From: Balamuthia mandrillaris
Lineage: Eukaryota > Discosea > Longamoebia > Balamuthiidae
Assembly (NCBI GenBank): GCA_031835245.1
Contig: JAVKOQ010000089.1
Coordinates: forward strand, 62,001-126,000
Direction of reading: 5' to 3'
DNA: 64,000 nucleotides
Part shown: positions 25,053 to 37,600 of the stretch, in pieces
How positions within the stretch are numbered: position 1 is the stretch's first letter
Layout: each line of letters opens with the position of its first letter
Made by a program: the position numbers and the translations under genes
Notes under the pieces: generated by a model
What the model was told of the DNA's origin: nothing
The model's database searches: none
The model's input: the letters and a program-made list of their open reading frames with translations, nothing else

Positions 25053-25382
25053 ATGACCGACTTCAGTCTCGGCGGGCGTTTCGACCCCTCTCAAGAGCTC
25101 GACGAAGCCAGCGGTGGAGACGGACAAGGACACATTCATTTGCGCATCCAGAAGCGCAGTGGCAGGAAGAGTTTAACCACGGTGCAAGGCTTGTCGCCTT
25201 CTCACGCCAACAAGGTCCTCAAGGCCCTTCGCAAGCTGCTCTGCTGCAACGGTACTGTGATTGAAGACGAAGAATTTGGCCTGGTCATCCAGCTCCAAGG
25301 CGACCAAAGGGAAAAAGTGAAGGAATTCCTCATCTCCAAGGGTCTTTGCACTGAAAAGACCATCAAGGTCCACGGCTACTGA
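25053..25382 (+). CDS. EIF1: Translation initiation factor eIF1 (SUI1)
   Basis: Start-codon selection factor of the 43S pre-initiation complex. Full-length at 109 aa, the usual size. Conserved blocks: IHLRIQKRSGRKSLTTVQGL, LKALRKLLCCNGTVIED, FGLVIQLQGDQREKVKEFLI and a KVHGY-type C-terminus. Single exon. The codon set is strongly GC-ending, as expected of a highly expressed gene. The gene is divergent from RBM28. Confidence 0.97.
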   Translation: MTDFSLGGRFDPSQELDEASGGDGQGHIHLRIQKRSGRKSLTTVQGLSPSHANKVLKALRKLLCCNGTVIEDEEFGLVIQLQGDQREKVKEFLISKGLCTEKTIKVHGY

Positions 25383-25955
25383 GCGAAGAAGTGGAGTAAA
25401 AGACCCTTCACTCACTCAATCCACGCTGACTACAAAACAACATCCAGAAGGTTATTCTTTTTCTTCTTCTACTGCACTTCTACTCCTCTGTTTTTTTACG
25501 CCTGTTGATTTAGCTTGTGTTTAAATGTGTGTTATTCTTCCTACTTCTTCTGCATCCTACTAGCAACGTTTTTTCCATCTTCAACTTTTCCCCCAAAGAC
25601 AAAAAAACAACCTCCAACCAACAACTCCCCTCCACCACTTGCTCACTTTCCTTTGCCATCATGTTTGCAATCTGTTCCAACAAAGTCTCTTCTTATTTTG
25701 TCTGCGAAAAAAGTTGCTCTCTCCTCTCTCTCTCTCCTCTCCTCCTCTCCTCTCCTCTCCTCTCCTCTCCTCTCCTCTCCTCTCCTCTCCTCTCCTCTCC
25801 TCTCCTCTCTCTCTCCTCTCCTCTCCTCTCCTCTCCTCTCCTCTCTCCTCTCTCTTCTCTCCTCTCTTCTCTGCCTGTTAGATTCATGTCGACATGGTAT
25901 ATTTGTCGACAAAAAGAAGAAGGAAATACAGTACCCTCCTGCGCACAAGTCAGGG
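25383..25955. other. Intergenic region with CTCTC array and TTTGTCGACAAA
   Basis: 3' UTR of eIF1, then a CTCTC/CTCTCCTCTC array at 25725-25868 ending in GCCTGTTAG, which looks like a 5' UTR intron and its acceptor. The full palindrome TTTGTCGACAAA sits at 25902-25913, 43 bp before the next ATG. A second GTCGAC is at 25888. Confidence 0.5.
25902..25913. promoter_or_regulatory. TTTGTCGACAAA full palindrome, zinc-finger gene
   Basis: Complete 12-bp palindrome 43 bp before ATG 25956. Confidence 0.55.
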
Positions 25956-27818
25956 ATGGAAGAGCCTCCCCGACAGCCAGCTGGCCGAAACAATACAGCA
26001 CACCTCAAATCTTTTTTTACCTGCCATCGATGCAACACAAGGCCTATGCCAGGCGTTGGTCCAATGATGGGCCACATCCACGCTAAACGACACAGAAACA
26101 TGCTGGCCAGCCTGGACGAACAGGAGCGGCAGGAGCAGTTGGAGCTGGACCGCAGGTTCTTTGCCATTGCCAAGCAAATACAACAACCACGAACAAAACA
26201 GGGAGCTTATAAGCGAAAGACAAGTCCTCATGAGGACTCCAACCACAACAAAGGCCACCAACTCAAGCGAGCGAGATTGTCTTCTTCTTCTTCCTGGCGT
26301 TGTGAAATGTGCGCGATCGCTTTCACTGGACGTGCTCCCTTTGTGCAACACGTGCTGGGCAAAAAGCACAAAACGGCGGTGGGGGAGTGGCTCAGCCAAG
26401 GCAAAACCGTGCCGGAGCATTGCTTGCCTGCTCGTTATCTATCTCCTCCGCTGGGTTCGCTCTCTCCTTCTTCGTCTGCTTCTACTTCTCCTTCAGCTTC
26501 TCGTTCTTCTTCGTTTGGTGAACAGGAAGGCAAAAATGCAGAAGGAGTTGAAGAAGGCGAGGAGTTGCCACCTCTGCTCAAAGTGAAGGCGGAACCAATT
26601 GAAGGTGGTAATAGTGCCATCAGCGAAGCACTGAGTACATCAGAAGCCACAAGAGCTATCAAACAGGAAGAGGAGGAATGCCAACCAACAGTTCAAGCCA
26701 GTGTACCATCACCCTGGCCTGTGCAACCACCTTCCACTATCACGAACAAACCTTTGGGTGCTGACGTTCAGAACGAGCAACCAAACAACACAGAACAGCT
26801 TGACCCGGGGAGTGAGAACCAATACGTGCACGAGCATAAGAGCAATCAGACTTCCTCGCTATTACTAGAAATTCCTTCGGCTCCCACTTCTTCTGCTTCG
26901 AGTTCTGCTGCTACAACCTCTTCCTCTTCTTCTGCTTCTTCTTCATGTTCTTCTTCTGCTTCTTCTTCATGTTCTTCTTCTGCTTCTGCTTCTCCTACTG
27001 CTTCTGCTTCTTCTGCTCCTTCTGCTTCTTCTGCCGCCACCGCCGCTTCTTCTCCTTCTCCAACCAATCCCGCCTTCTTTTGCAAGATATGCCAAGTGGG
27101 GTGCAATACAGCACTTGATTTTTTGATCCATGAGAATGGCAAAAGGCACAGTAAGGCTTTCACGGTAAACAAACTACAGTCATGGACAGAGGGTCAGAAG
27201 GAGCAACTGCCGGAGGAGGAAACCCTTTACTGCAAGGTCTGCAAGAAGCAGTTCCTTCAGCTTGAAGTGCTAAACGATCATAGACAGGGGAAGAAGCATC
27301 AAAGCAAGCTCTCCATGGCGAAGCAGAAAGCCTTGATGCAGCTGCCTCCCTCTCATTTCATAAGACGGAGGTTGGTGGCGGATTCATCCCAAATGCAGAC
27401 TCTCTTCAAGGAACTGCCGTTGGATTATCTGCGTTCGCTTGTGGATGAATATGAACAACAGCAGCAGCATAATGCAACACCAAATCAGCCAGCTCCTACC
27501 TCTCATCCTTCAATTCCTTTTTCCCTTGCTCAAACTCAGTTTGCTTCCTTGTTCTCTACAACACCTCCAATTCCTCTTCCCTCCAATAGCATTCCTCCTC
27601 CGTCCTCTTCTCTCTTCCCTCTTCCTCTTCTTCACCATCTACTAACCACACATCTCTTCTCCAACAACAATACCAACAACGAGCACAACAACAAGCTCAA
27701 GCGTTCTTATCACCTCAACTACCGTTACCACAATTTCCACCTTCTGCTTCACACCCTGCAGCACCAAACGCTCACGCCCATCCCTCACCAGCAACAACAC
27801 CGACGGCGACGATGTTAG
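25956..27818 (+). CDS. Four-finger U1-type C2H2 zinc-finger protein
   Basis: Four zinc fingers of the U1/matrin type, which in ZNF346-like proteins bind double-stranded RNA: CHRCNTRPMPGVGPMMGHIH, CEMCAIAFTGRAPFVQH, CKICQVGCNTALDFLIH and CKVCKKQFLQLEVLNDHRQG, each ending H-x3-5-H with GKKH or KRH. Between fingers 2 and 3 lies a Ser/Ala-rich linker coded by TCT/GCT repeats. Start MEEPPRQPAG follows the promoter motif. After about 27600 the annotated frame becomes poor (His/Leu/Thr-rich), while another frame gives a good Gln-rich chain (YQQRAQQQAQAFLSPQ, then MLVSLIEQIRRQQVELAHQI). A return to the first frame ends at 28052. The true C-terminus may therefore extend to 28052. Confidence 0.8.
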   Translation: MEEPPRQPAGRNNTAHLKSFFTCHRCNTRPMPGVGPMMGHIHAKRHRNMLASLDEQERQEQLELDRRFFAIAKQIQQPRTKQGAYKRKTSPHEDSNHNKGHQLKRARLSSSSSWRCEMCAIAFTGRAPFVQHVLGKKHKTAVGEWLSQGKTVPEHCLPARYLSPPLGSLSPSSSASTSPSASRSSSFGEQEGKNAEGVEEGEELPPLLKVKAEPIEGGNSAISEALSTSEATRAIKQEEEECQPTVQASVPSPWPVQPPSTITNKPLGADVQNEQPNNTEQLDPGSENQYVHEHKSNQTSSLLLEIPSAPTSSASSSAATTSSSSSASSSCSSSASSSCSSSASASPTASASSAPSASSAATAASSPSPTNPAFFCKICQVGCNTALDFLIHENGKRHSKAFTVNKLQSWTEGQKEQLPEEETLYCKVCKKQFLQLEVLNDHRQGKKHQSKLSMAKQKALMQLPPSHFIRRRLVADSSQMQTLFKELPLDYLRSLVDEYEQQQQHNATPNQPAPTSHPSIPFSLAQTQFASLFSTTPPIPLPSNSIPPPSSSLFPLPLLHHLLTTHLFSNNNTNNEHNNKLKRSYHLNYRYHNFHLLLHTLQHQTLTPIPHQQQHRRRRC

Positions 27819-28096
27819 TGTCGCTCATAGAACAGATACGACGACAGCAAGTGGAACTTGCGCATCAGATACATGTGTTGCAACAACAGCAGCAACGATT
27901 ATCTTCTGTCTCTTCCGCTCCTCCTTCTGCTTCCGCTTCCCTTCCGCTCCTCCTTCTGCTCTACTTCTGCTTCTGCTTCTGCTCATACGACAGCCTTTCT
28001 AAATTCTCTTCTTGCTGAAATTCAACAGCGGCCACCTTCTCAGCAAAAGTAAAAAAAAAAGGCTTTACCTTTCTTTCTATTCTTCTTCTTCTGGTT

Positions 28097-28943
28097 TTAC
28101 ACATATTGAGGAGCATTTTCAGGAGGAGCCACAAGTCCGATATGTTCCAAGAAGGCATCCTGCGTTGGGTCTCTGCCCAGAAACTCTCTTAAGCTGTCGA
28201 TGCTGTCAACGCTGCCACCGCGCGAAAGGATGACATCTCTGTACTGCTTACCAATGGTGGGGTTGAGGATGCCCTCCTTCTTGAAGCGAGAGTACATGTC
28301 CGCCGAAAAGACCTCGCTGTACATGTAGCCATAGTACTGCGCATCATAGCCTCCCATCAAATGACCTTTGTTGTTGCGGTGAGAAGAGAGGGAGAGGAAG
28401 GCGAGAGAAGAGGCGAGAGATGATACCAAAAGAAGCTGCAGGATTGGTGCCTGGAGTGGATTTGATCAGAGAAACTTCGCGCCGGAGCTTGTACCAAAGA
28501 GAAGCAGTGTCCGTCTCTGGTTGCGTGTGAATGGTATTATCAAACGTACCTAAACAGAGGGGAGAAAACGAAGCCCAAAAATACGGTCAACGAAAGCGAA
28601 TAAATTAACAAAGAGAGGCGAGAGCAAACTAGACAAGCAGAGAAGCAAAGGGAGGACATACTGAAAAAGATTTGTCTGAGGTTCAACAAGCCAGTATTAA
28701 CGTTTTTGGCAGCGATCATGTTTTGTACAAGTTGTTCTGGGAGAGGCGTGCCATCTTTGTAATGACCAGAAAGTCGGTGGATGATCTCCTTCTCCCAGCA
28801 CCAGTTCTCCAACATCTGGCTGGGCGCTTCTACAAAGTCTCTTTCCACAGAAGTACCAGAAAACATGCCATAAGTTACCTTTGAACATATGTTGTGCATT
28901 ATATCTGTTATTGTTGGATTAAAAAATCAGTCTCACATTTTTG

Positions 28944-28987
<44 letters not shown>

Positions 28988-31339
28988 CGTACGTCCAAAT
29001 TCATGGAAGTAAGTGACAACTTCCGAGTGTTTCAGTAAAGAGGGCTTGTCTTTGCCGGGCTTAGTAAAGTTTGCAACCTTCACACAATCTCACAGTTAGA
29101 AGAAGGAGAAGGAGACAGAGAAGAAAAAAGAATATAGAAAAACAAGAAGAGCAATGAACGAAGAACGAGAGACAAAAAACGAAGAACGAAGAATGAAGAA
29201 GAGTAAAGCAGCAAAACGCTTAAACGGAAAATACAAAAGAACGGCAAAGGGGATAAGCACCATGGCTGCAGCGGGATACTGACGAGCTCCATCCGGCTTG
29301 AGGTAAGTGCATTGCAAGGGGAAGGCAGCGGCGTGGGTGTACTTTCCCTCCCTAGGGAATAAGTCCAAGTAGAAATGGCCCATAAAGTCATTGCTCTCCG
29401 AGTCGTAGACGGAATACATGGAGACGTCCTCGTGCCAAATGTTGGAGGGCCGCTCCACCCGTTCGAAGCGAAGCCCGAGCAGCTCCTGGTAGATATCAAG
29501 CAAGCCTTTGGTCACTACATCCAAAGGAAAGTAGGGCTTGATCTCATCGTCGTTGACCTGATAGTACTTCTCCAACAACATGCGATGGTAATACCTAAAG
29601 TCCCAATCGTTTATCACTCCATCGGAGGAATCCTGTTTCTCTTCCTGCTTCAACTCGAGTAGCTTGGCAAGCTCTTTCTGGCCGAAGGGAAGCAGCCTTT
29701 CTTGGAGGTCTTGCAAAAACTTGCGAACGGTGTCAACGTTTTTGGCCATGCGGATACAAAGGATGAAGTCGCCGTGATTCTGAAAGCCAAGTAAGTTGGC
29801 AGCCTCTATAAATTGTTATTTTTTCATTTCGTTGTGAAGCGTAAGTTTTGGCTTTGAAATCTATTCTCCTCTACCATTCTCTCTACTTCTCTTCTTTCAG
29901 CAAAGAGAAAGAAGAAAAACGTACCATGACGAAGCTTCAAGACTTCCTCCAGAATGGGAATGTTTTCGGTCATGCATTGAGTGCTAAAGGCATATTCCAT
30001 CTTCTTTCGTGTCTCCTCGTTAGTGGCTTGTTTAACGACTGGAAAGTATTCTGGATACTTTAGAGAGACGACGTAGAGAGTTTCTCCTTTGGGACCAGCT
30101 CCTTCCTTCTTGGGAAGGTCTTCCAGGAAGTCATCGGGGAGACCGTTCAGCTCTTCTTTGCTGAACTCCAACGTCGTTTTGTCCTCATTGAGGTTCCTCT
30201 GATAGGCTATGCACAGCTCAGAAATACCTATTTCATTTGTAGGAAAATATATTGATATGAGAAAGAAGGAAGAAGGAAGACGGTAGAAGAACAAGAAGAA
30301 GAACAAAAAGGCAGTACGTTTCTTGATTTCTTTCAATTTCTCGCGCTTTTCAGCAGGCAATCCAAGGCCATTGCGTTCAAAGCCTTCCATCTTCTTATCG
30401 ATCACTGTTTCCCACAAATATGAGGATTAGAGCATAAAACAAACAAAAGAAAAGAAAATAAAAGAAAAAAATGTCATAGAAAAAAAAGAGAAGAGAAGAC
30501 AGACGTCGTTGGTCTTCGGGGGTAAGCTGGATGCCCTGTTCCTTTACTTTTTGTCTGAAAGCACAGAGAGACTTGTAGACATCTTCCCTCATGTTGCTCT
30601 CGATGTTGAATGCCTCTAGTTTCTTGTTCGCTTCTGTGCTCGCATCCCTATCTCGTGATAAACAGAGAGCGAAATGACAAACAAGAAAGGGAAAAACAGA
30701 AAGAATGGAAAAGAAATGAGAAGACAACAAGAAAGAGCGTATTAAAGAAAGAAGAGAAAGGAGACTATGGATGACTCAAAAACGAGGGAGAATGACGCAA
30801 GAAAGGAGCAAAGAAGTATAGAACGAGGAGAAGAAGACAGCATAATCCAACTTTGAAGACGAAGAAGAAGAAGAAGAAGAAGAAGAAGAAGAAGAAGAAG
30901 AAGAACAAGAACAAGAAGAAGAAGAACAAGAAGAAGAGAGCGAGAGAGAGGAACCGTTCGGCTTTGCTGGGGTGCACATAGGAGGGAAAGTAGCAGTTGG
31001 CAGAGAGGGTCTCGCAGCGCGCGTCGTCATAAGCCAACGCCAGAAAAGTGTTCTCAAAGGTATGCTCTCCCTCTTTGAGCGCTGCGATTTGGTCTTGCAC
31101 CTTTTTTTAAACGAGTGTAAGGAAGAGAAAACAAGTAGTAAAAAGAGAGAGGAAGAGGAAAAGGCAGCGACAAACCTCTTTGGACTCTGCAATGATAGAG
31201 TCAGCCAGGGCAGTGATTTCGTCTGCAGAAAGGACACGTAACTCGTTCAGATGTTCCTTTTTTTTTTTTTGGTAGTGGGATCAGAAAGAAAATAACGCTG
31301 AATAAATAAAACACAACCAACCTGGCGTGCTTGCTCCAT
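28097..31339 (-). CDS. THOP1: Thimet oligopeptidase, M3 metallopeptidase
   Basis: Zinc oligopeptidase that degrades short peptides, mostly cytosolic (family knowledge). About ten exons starting MEQARQ at 31339. Blocks in order: [158 protein letters not shown], then the catalytic [21 protein letters not shown] and the C-terminal [20 protein letters not shown] with [12 protein letters not shown]. The HEFGH zinc site is split by an intron between Gly and the second His, with phase preserved. Introns hold GA and GAA runs on the plus strand. The gene diverges from the nucleoporin gene. Confidence 0.93.
30857..30935. repeat. GAA microsatellite in THOP1 intron
   Basis: About 20 GAA units with CAA interruptions; TTC/TTG on the gene strand, just upstream in transcription of a splice acceptor. 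Confidence 0.85.
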
Positions 31340-31669
31340 GGTGATGGTGATGGTGATGATGCTGCTGGCGTAAAGAAGAAGATACAAGGCACCACACAGT
31401 CCTTTGTCTTGTTGCTCTCTCGCTCTTCGGTGACAACAAAGATGGGTGTGTCCGGTGACGTCATCACCGCGTTTCCTTCGAATTTCACGCTTTCCCATAA
31501 TACAATACTGAATTGTCGACTTTACGAAATTCGAAGGAAAGGCGGAGATATCGACAAAAATTGAGATTTCCAAGAGTTTTCAAAGTGTCGACAAAAACGG
31601 TTTGGAGCCATAAAATAAAATAAAATAAAATAAAATAAAAAAAAAAGGAAAGCAAAAAAAAAAAGCATA
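31340..31669. promoter_or_regulatory. Divergent promoter of THOP1 and Nup214-like gene
   Basis: Contains TTGTCGAC (31513-31520), ATATCGACAAAAA (31546) and TGTCGACAAA (31586-31595). Two copies of an imperfect inverted repeat, TTCGAATTTC / GAAATTCGAAGG, lie at about 31477 and 31527, and an AAAAT tandem repeat at 31612-31640. Confidence 0.5.
31586..31595. promoter_or_regulatory. TGTCGACAAA motif, THOP1/Nup214 divergent promoter
   Basis: Second core GTCGAC at 31515; 75-84 bp upstream of the nucleoporin start. Confidence 0.5.
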
Positions 31670-34600
31670 ATGACTGAATCCGATCCAGAAGATGACTTTC
31701 AGGTTTGTGTTTTTTTTGTTCTTTCCATTTCCCCTTGTTCTTCTTCTTTATCTTATCACTCACTCTCACACTCGGCAATAGGAGGAGATCGATTGGCTCC
31801 GCTTTGTCGAATTTGGGAGCACACGAGTGCACCGGCCGCTGGAAAACCTGGAGTCATGCCTGCAGCTCATCGCCGTGTCCAACCGTTTTGGCCACACCGT
31901 CCTCGCCGGGCGGGACGGCAACACCACCGTCGTGCTGGTGGCCCGCACCAAGGCCCTCATCCAGAGCGCCAAGCAGAAGGAGCCCTTCAGGCCCTCCGCC
32001 GACAATTGCGTGAAACTCTCCCCCAAAGGAAAGGTCCGCTTTGTGGGCTTTTCTAGCGACGAGCTCCTCCTCGCTCTTTGTCACTTTCGTAACATTCGGT
32101 TCTATTCTGTTGCCGAGGTTTTGTCTAAAAAGGTTTGCTCCTCTTGTCTTCTTCTTGTTCTTCTTGTTCTTCTTCTTGTTCTTCTTGCTTCTTCTTCTTG
32201 CTTCTTGTTCTTGTTCTATTCTTCCTCTTTCCTCTTCCCTTCCTTTTAGTTCTCTTCTCTTTGCTCTACCTTTTTTTGAGGCAACAAACCAACAAACGAC
32301 ATAAACTTAGGAGCCTATTTCGCCAGTTGCCAACGTAAAGATCTGTGAGAGCGGCAAGATCTCTTCTTTTGCATGGAGCCCCAGCAGCCCAACCACTTAC
32401 TTTGCTCTTACCGCCGAGGGCCACCTCTACGTCTCTGATCTCGCAGCTGGCGGAGGAGGAGCGACAACTCTACAACAACTGGCAGGGCCAGGGCGAACGC
32501 ACTTTCGACCGACCTCTGCTTGCTGGAGTCCCATGGGCAAGCTCTTGGCCTGCGGCTGCGCCAGCGGAGAGGTGGTACTGTTAGAAGCCGGCACTGGCGC
32601 CGTCAAAAGGATTATTCCTCGACCGCCCCTTAATGATGAGGACGGGGATGATCATGAAGTTGGTGTAGAGGGAGGAGGAGCATATCAAGCAGACAGTGAC
32701 GGGCCACAGTTTAAAGTTCATTATGTCAGTTGGTTAGAAGAGAATCTGTTGGCTGTGGGCATGTCCTCCGCAAGTGAGGCCGCTGCTCAAAGTGAAGGAG
32801 GAGGGACAGAAGAGGTGGACGAAGAGACACGCTTCTTCCTGGCCTCCATGTCTCAAGCTGGGACCACCTTTCGCCGTTTCACGGTCGGCATGGAGGAACC
32901 CACTCTCCAAAACATGTATCACACCCTCTGCCTCAAACAATGGGGAGCTCTTCTCGTTGGCGGCACCAACTTTCCAGAAATCGAGTTGTTAGGAAGTCTC
33001 AAAGCAGCCCAACAACAGCAAGCGCTCACTTCAGCCAGAGATTGGAATCTGTGGGTGCTGCCCGATTCCTCTCGTGCGGAGATGCCAATGCCAGAGGAGG
33101 ATGAGGGAGTGGACCACACGCCTCATCTCTTTGGCATGGCCCTGGACTATACTTGGGATGAGGAGATATTGAATCCTGACTCGTCCCCCGATGAGCCATC
33201 CTTCTTTCCTCCATCTCCTATTCTGCTATGCTTCACCGACGTGGGCGTCCTCTCTGCCTTTGCCTTTGTGAATTCGGACGAGGAGGGACCCTCTCCCCTG
33301 ATGCGAGCACCAGAGCCACTGCCCAGAGAGCTTCCGGCCTTTATGAGACAACCAACTTCTGGCTCTGCTTCTGCGTCTCCTTCCGGCCCTCCTGCTACCT
33401 CTGTTTCCAGTTTGGCACCTGGAGGAGCGGCTGGGGCGCCACCAACTACCACACAAGGGCTAGTTGGAGGAGGCGGGGCGGCAGCTACCGCATCAAAGTC
33501 ACCATTTTCTTTCTCGTCTGGTGCCTTTTCTTCAAATACCTCAGCGGCCTCCCCTTTCTCTTTCTCCTCGTCTTTCACTCCTTCCGCCTCCAGTTCTGCT
33601 GCATCTTCAACCACTACGACTGCCACTGCTAATGCCCAAAAACCTCCTCTCTCCTTCAGTATACCCTCTGGCAGCAGTGCTGATGCTGCAGCAACAAAGC
33701 CTCCTTCCTCTTTCCTATTTGGTGGAGCAGCAACAGCACCTCCCGCTGGAGGTCCAGTAACTGCCTCCGCAACGACAGGAGCCACTGTAGCAAAGACGCC
33801 CTCTCCATTTTCGTTTGGTTCCAACTTTGCAGCACCGCAAAGCGCCACTGATAAGCCTAAAACCTCCGCTGCCGCTGAACCGGGTCTCTCTACAGGAGCA
33901 ACTGCGGCTACAGGAGGAGCACCCAAGTTTGCTTTTCCTGCGCCCTCTGCAAGTGGCGCTCCCTCTTCTTCCCTTTTTGGCAGTGGCCCTAGCGCCAATA
34001 CTGCTGCAAAGCCTCCTGTCACTTCAACGCCTCCTGCTTCTTCAGCCAATTTATTCAACATAGGAGGAGATAATGCTGGTGGCAAGAAAGGAGGAATGCC
34101 GCTTACATCAACACCAACACCCGGCCCCGCTTTCTCTGCTCCTTCTTCCTCTGCTCCTGGCACCACTTTCAAGGAGCCTCCACCAGCTAAAAAAATGGCG
34201 ATGGGAATCGGCTCATCGGCGCAACCATCAGAAGCAGCTGCAATGACCAGAACAAAGGAAGCACCCTCTCATAGCGCATCCGCTCCTGTTATCATGCCGA
34301 GCGGTGGCAGTATCGCCGCGCCGCCACTCCAGCAGCAACAAACACCAAACCCGATTGAGGCGCCAAAGGTCTTTGTTCCTGGTGGAGGGGAGGAGCCAAA
34401 GGCCAAACCTCCTCCTGACTTAACTTCTCTTTTCGAAGAGCAGATAGCTTCCTTTGAAGAAACATTACAAGAGGTAGCTGTCTCCCTTATTTGCTTTGTT
34501 CTACATCCTCTTCTCCTTTCCTCTTATGGTTGTTTTAAAATGGCTAATTTCAACTTGTGCAATGTAGGTCAGCTCTCTATGGACTCAAACCCACGATATG

Positions 34601-37600
34601 ATGAGTAGGATACAATATAGCACTGATGAACAGGAACAAGCGAAAGCTTCAACTGACCTGTCATCTGCCCCTCTGTTTACAGAGCAAGGTCTGCTGGATC
34701 TTGTTCACTTTACAGATGAGCTCATAGAAATGGCTGATGAGCGCAGCACCAATCTCTCCCAACAACAACAACAGAACCATCAATTCCATCAACAGCTCAT
34801 TGAATGTACGTCACTCCACTACTTTATCCTTTTTTCTCTTTTTCTTTTTCTTTTTTTTTTTTTGTGTTTGGCTTTGAAGTTGCTATTTTGTTTTTTTTTT
34901 AAAAAAAAGATACTTACGCATTTTTTTTTACATGCAGCACTGGAACGTTTTACGGATGCGGAAAGCTTGTTGGCATCACGTACAGATTCAGCCTACTTGG
35001 CGCTGCTGGACTCTCGCAAATTAGACCCTTACTCTATCAGCATGAAAACCAAGATAGAAAGCCTCTCATCCCAAGTGGAAAGCAATATTGCTCAAGTGGA
35101 CAAGCACCTCCACGAGCTCTACGTATCGTTGCGACGAACTCACCAAGATTCTTCCCCAATAGCTGAAGCGTTGAGTGGTGCAGTCTCTACATCATCTCTC
35201 CCAGCCAAGTATCGTCAGCATAGAAAGGCGCCGGTAGGAGATGTGCTCTACAGAACCTTATCGAACTACTATACGATCGCTTGTCGACAAGCGGATGAGC
35301 TGGCTAATATAACTGCAGAATACAAGCGCCTTAAAAAGCAGCGCCAGTATTCAAGTTTCTCGCCATTACCAGCTGATTTTAACATCTCTCCTTCTTCCCC
35401 GTTGCATCCTGCCTACTCGCCCGTTTCTCCGATTTCTTCTGCTTCTTCTTCTTCACGTCGTGGCCGTCGTGTTGGTGATGATGTTCGTTCTTCGCCATAC
35501 GACAGTAGATCTCCTTCTGTTGTGGCAACAAGACGTACACCGGTAGAAGATGAAAAACGAAGAACGCCAACATCTACAGCCACTCACAGGAGGAAGCGAG
35601 AAGAGATAAGTGAGAGTGGCGATGGCATTAACGGCGGTGGAAGCAGTCCCTATTCTCCATCATCGTCGCAACGTCGGTCCAAGGAACGAATGTCATCGCT
35701 GAAGCAGGTACTCACTCAACGCGTGCATCACTCGCACAAACTCTACAACGAAGAGGAGGCGGACGAACACTTTTCCCAAGCACGCAAACACAAGTTTGAT
35801 GACGACCATAGCCGCCGCCCTCCTTACGGTTATGATGACTACGAACGTGATACTGATAGGGAGGACCATGCATCCTATTCTGCAGCGGGTCTACGAAGAG
35901 ACAGCCCGCTACAAAGAGAAAGAGAACAACAAAGGACACAAGCATTAGCAGTGGCAGCAGAAGCTCAACAGAAACGACAAGCACAACAGCAACAATCAGA
36001 AAAGGAACAAGAAGGAGTCAAAACTGAGAAAGAAAAGGAGCAATGGCCCTCTTTCAACCTGGCTTCTTCTGTTACTAAATCGCCGCTTGCTCGTGCTCAC
36101 GCCGCCATCTCCACTAGCCCTAGCACTACAAGCACTTCTTTACCAAGCACCGCCACTACAACTGCTACTAAGACAACATCTGCTGCTCCTTCCACGTTTA
36201 GCTTTGCGCCTTCTTCCTCCACTTCATCATCCTTGTTTGGTGCCACCAAGCCCTCTGCTACTATTGGCGGAAGTGGTGGAGGAGAAGGTAAATTCAATTT
36301 CCCGCAGACACCTCCTTCAACAGCTGTAGAGTGGAAAGGTTCTGGAGGAGAAAAAAAGGCAACCGCAACCACTACCACCACTACACCTTCCCCTACTACT
36401 ACACCCACAAGTGCTCCGTCTGCCTACACTATTTCAGCACCATCACAAACGACAACGGCGACTACCACCACCAAGCCAACAACAGCAACCGCTACCACTC
36501 CTCTGTTCTCCTTTTCTACCTCGGCTTCTGCACCCTCTTCTTCCTCCACTTCGACAACCATCACTACAACTACTACTGCAAGCAAGCCATTAACATCGGC
36601 AACTACTTCCTCTGCCGCTCCATCTTCTCTCTTCTCCTTCTCTACTACTGCAGCACCAGGAAGCAGCAGCCTCTTCAAGAAGGAAGAACCCAAGACACAA
36701 GCTACGCCAGCACCTTCCACCACTACCAACGTCTTTTCGTTCTCTTCATTCGCTCCACCTACTACTACGGCTTCTACGAAAGCAGCATCACTGACAACAA
36801 TAGCCCAAGCAAAACCAGATGAAGATGAAGACAAACCCGGTGGCAAGAGTGCAACATCTTCCGATTCCTCCTCTTCTTCCACATTCAATTTTAGTTCTTT
36901 CTCTTCTTTGGGACTTGGGGATGACGCCACCAAGAAGTCCCCCTCTCCTATTACGCAACAACAAACGGCAATAACAAAGACAGATGAGAAAACAGGAGCA
37001 ACAAAACCCATCATCTCCGAGGTGGCGGATGGGGATGCCAGCGGTGATGATGTTTATGATGACGATACGGAAGCGGTTGACTCGGACGTGGACAATGACG
37101 ACTTGAGTGGCAGCGACACTGATGAAGAAGGAGCTATTACAGATGAGCCTGAAAGCGAACAACCGCCGAAGCAACAGCAGGGCACGACAAACACATTTGA
37201 CTTTAAACCACTATCCAGTCCGTTTAAATTTGGAGACAAGACTGCTGCTTCCTCGTCTGGATCGTTTTCCTCTTTGTTCGGCTCTGCAACAAAGTCATCT
37301 TCAGAGCCTGCTTCTTCTTCCTCAACGACGACGACGACTGGTGCCAGCAGTTTGTTTGGGAATAAGCCATCAACACCATCAGCATTAGGTAGCGGTGGTT
37401 TGTTTGGAAGTAGTACCACTTCAACTAACAAGAGTCCATTCGCTTCTGGGGGTGGCCTCTTTGGTTCTTCTACTTCTTCTGCCGGCGCTTCAGGCGCAGG
37501 GGGAGTGGGCCAATCTCCTTTCACTCCATCCACCGCTTCCTCCACTTCTTCTCTCTTTGGTTCTTCTTCCTCCACCTCCTCCACTCCCTCTTCGTCTCTC

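Noticed and set aside
33147-34172. 341-codon minus frame and the similar 37054-38142 frame
   Set aside because: Antisense of Ser/Thr/Ala-rich FG-repeat codons; mirror artefacts.
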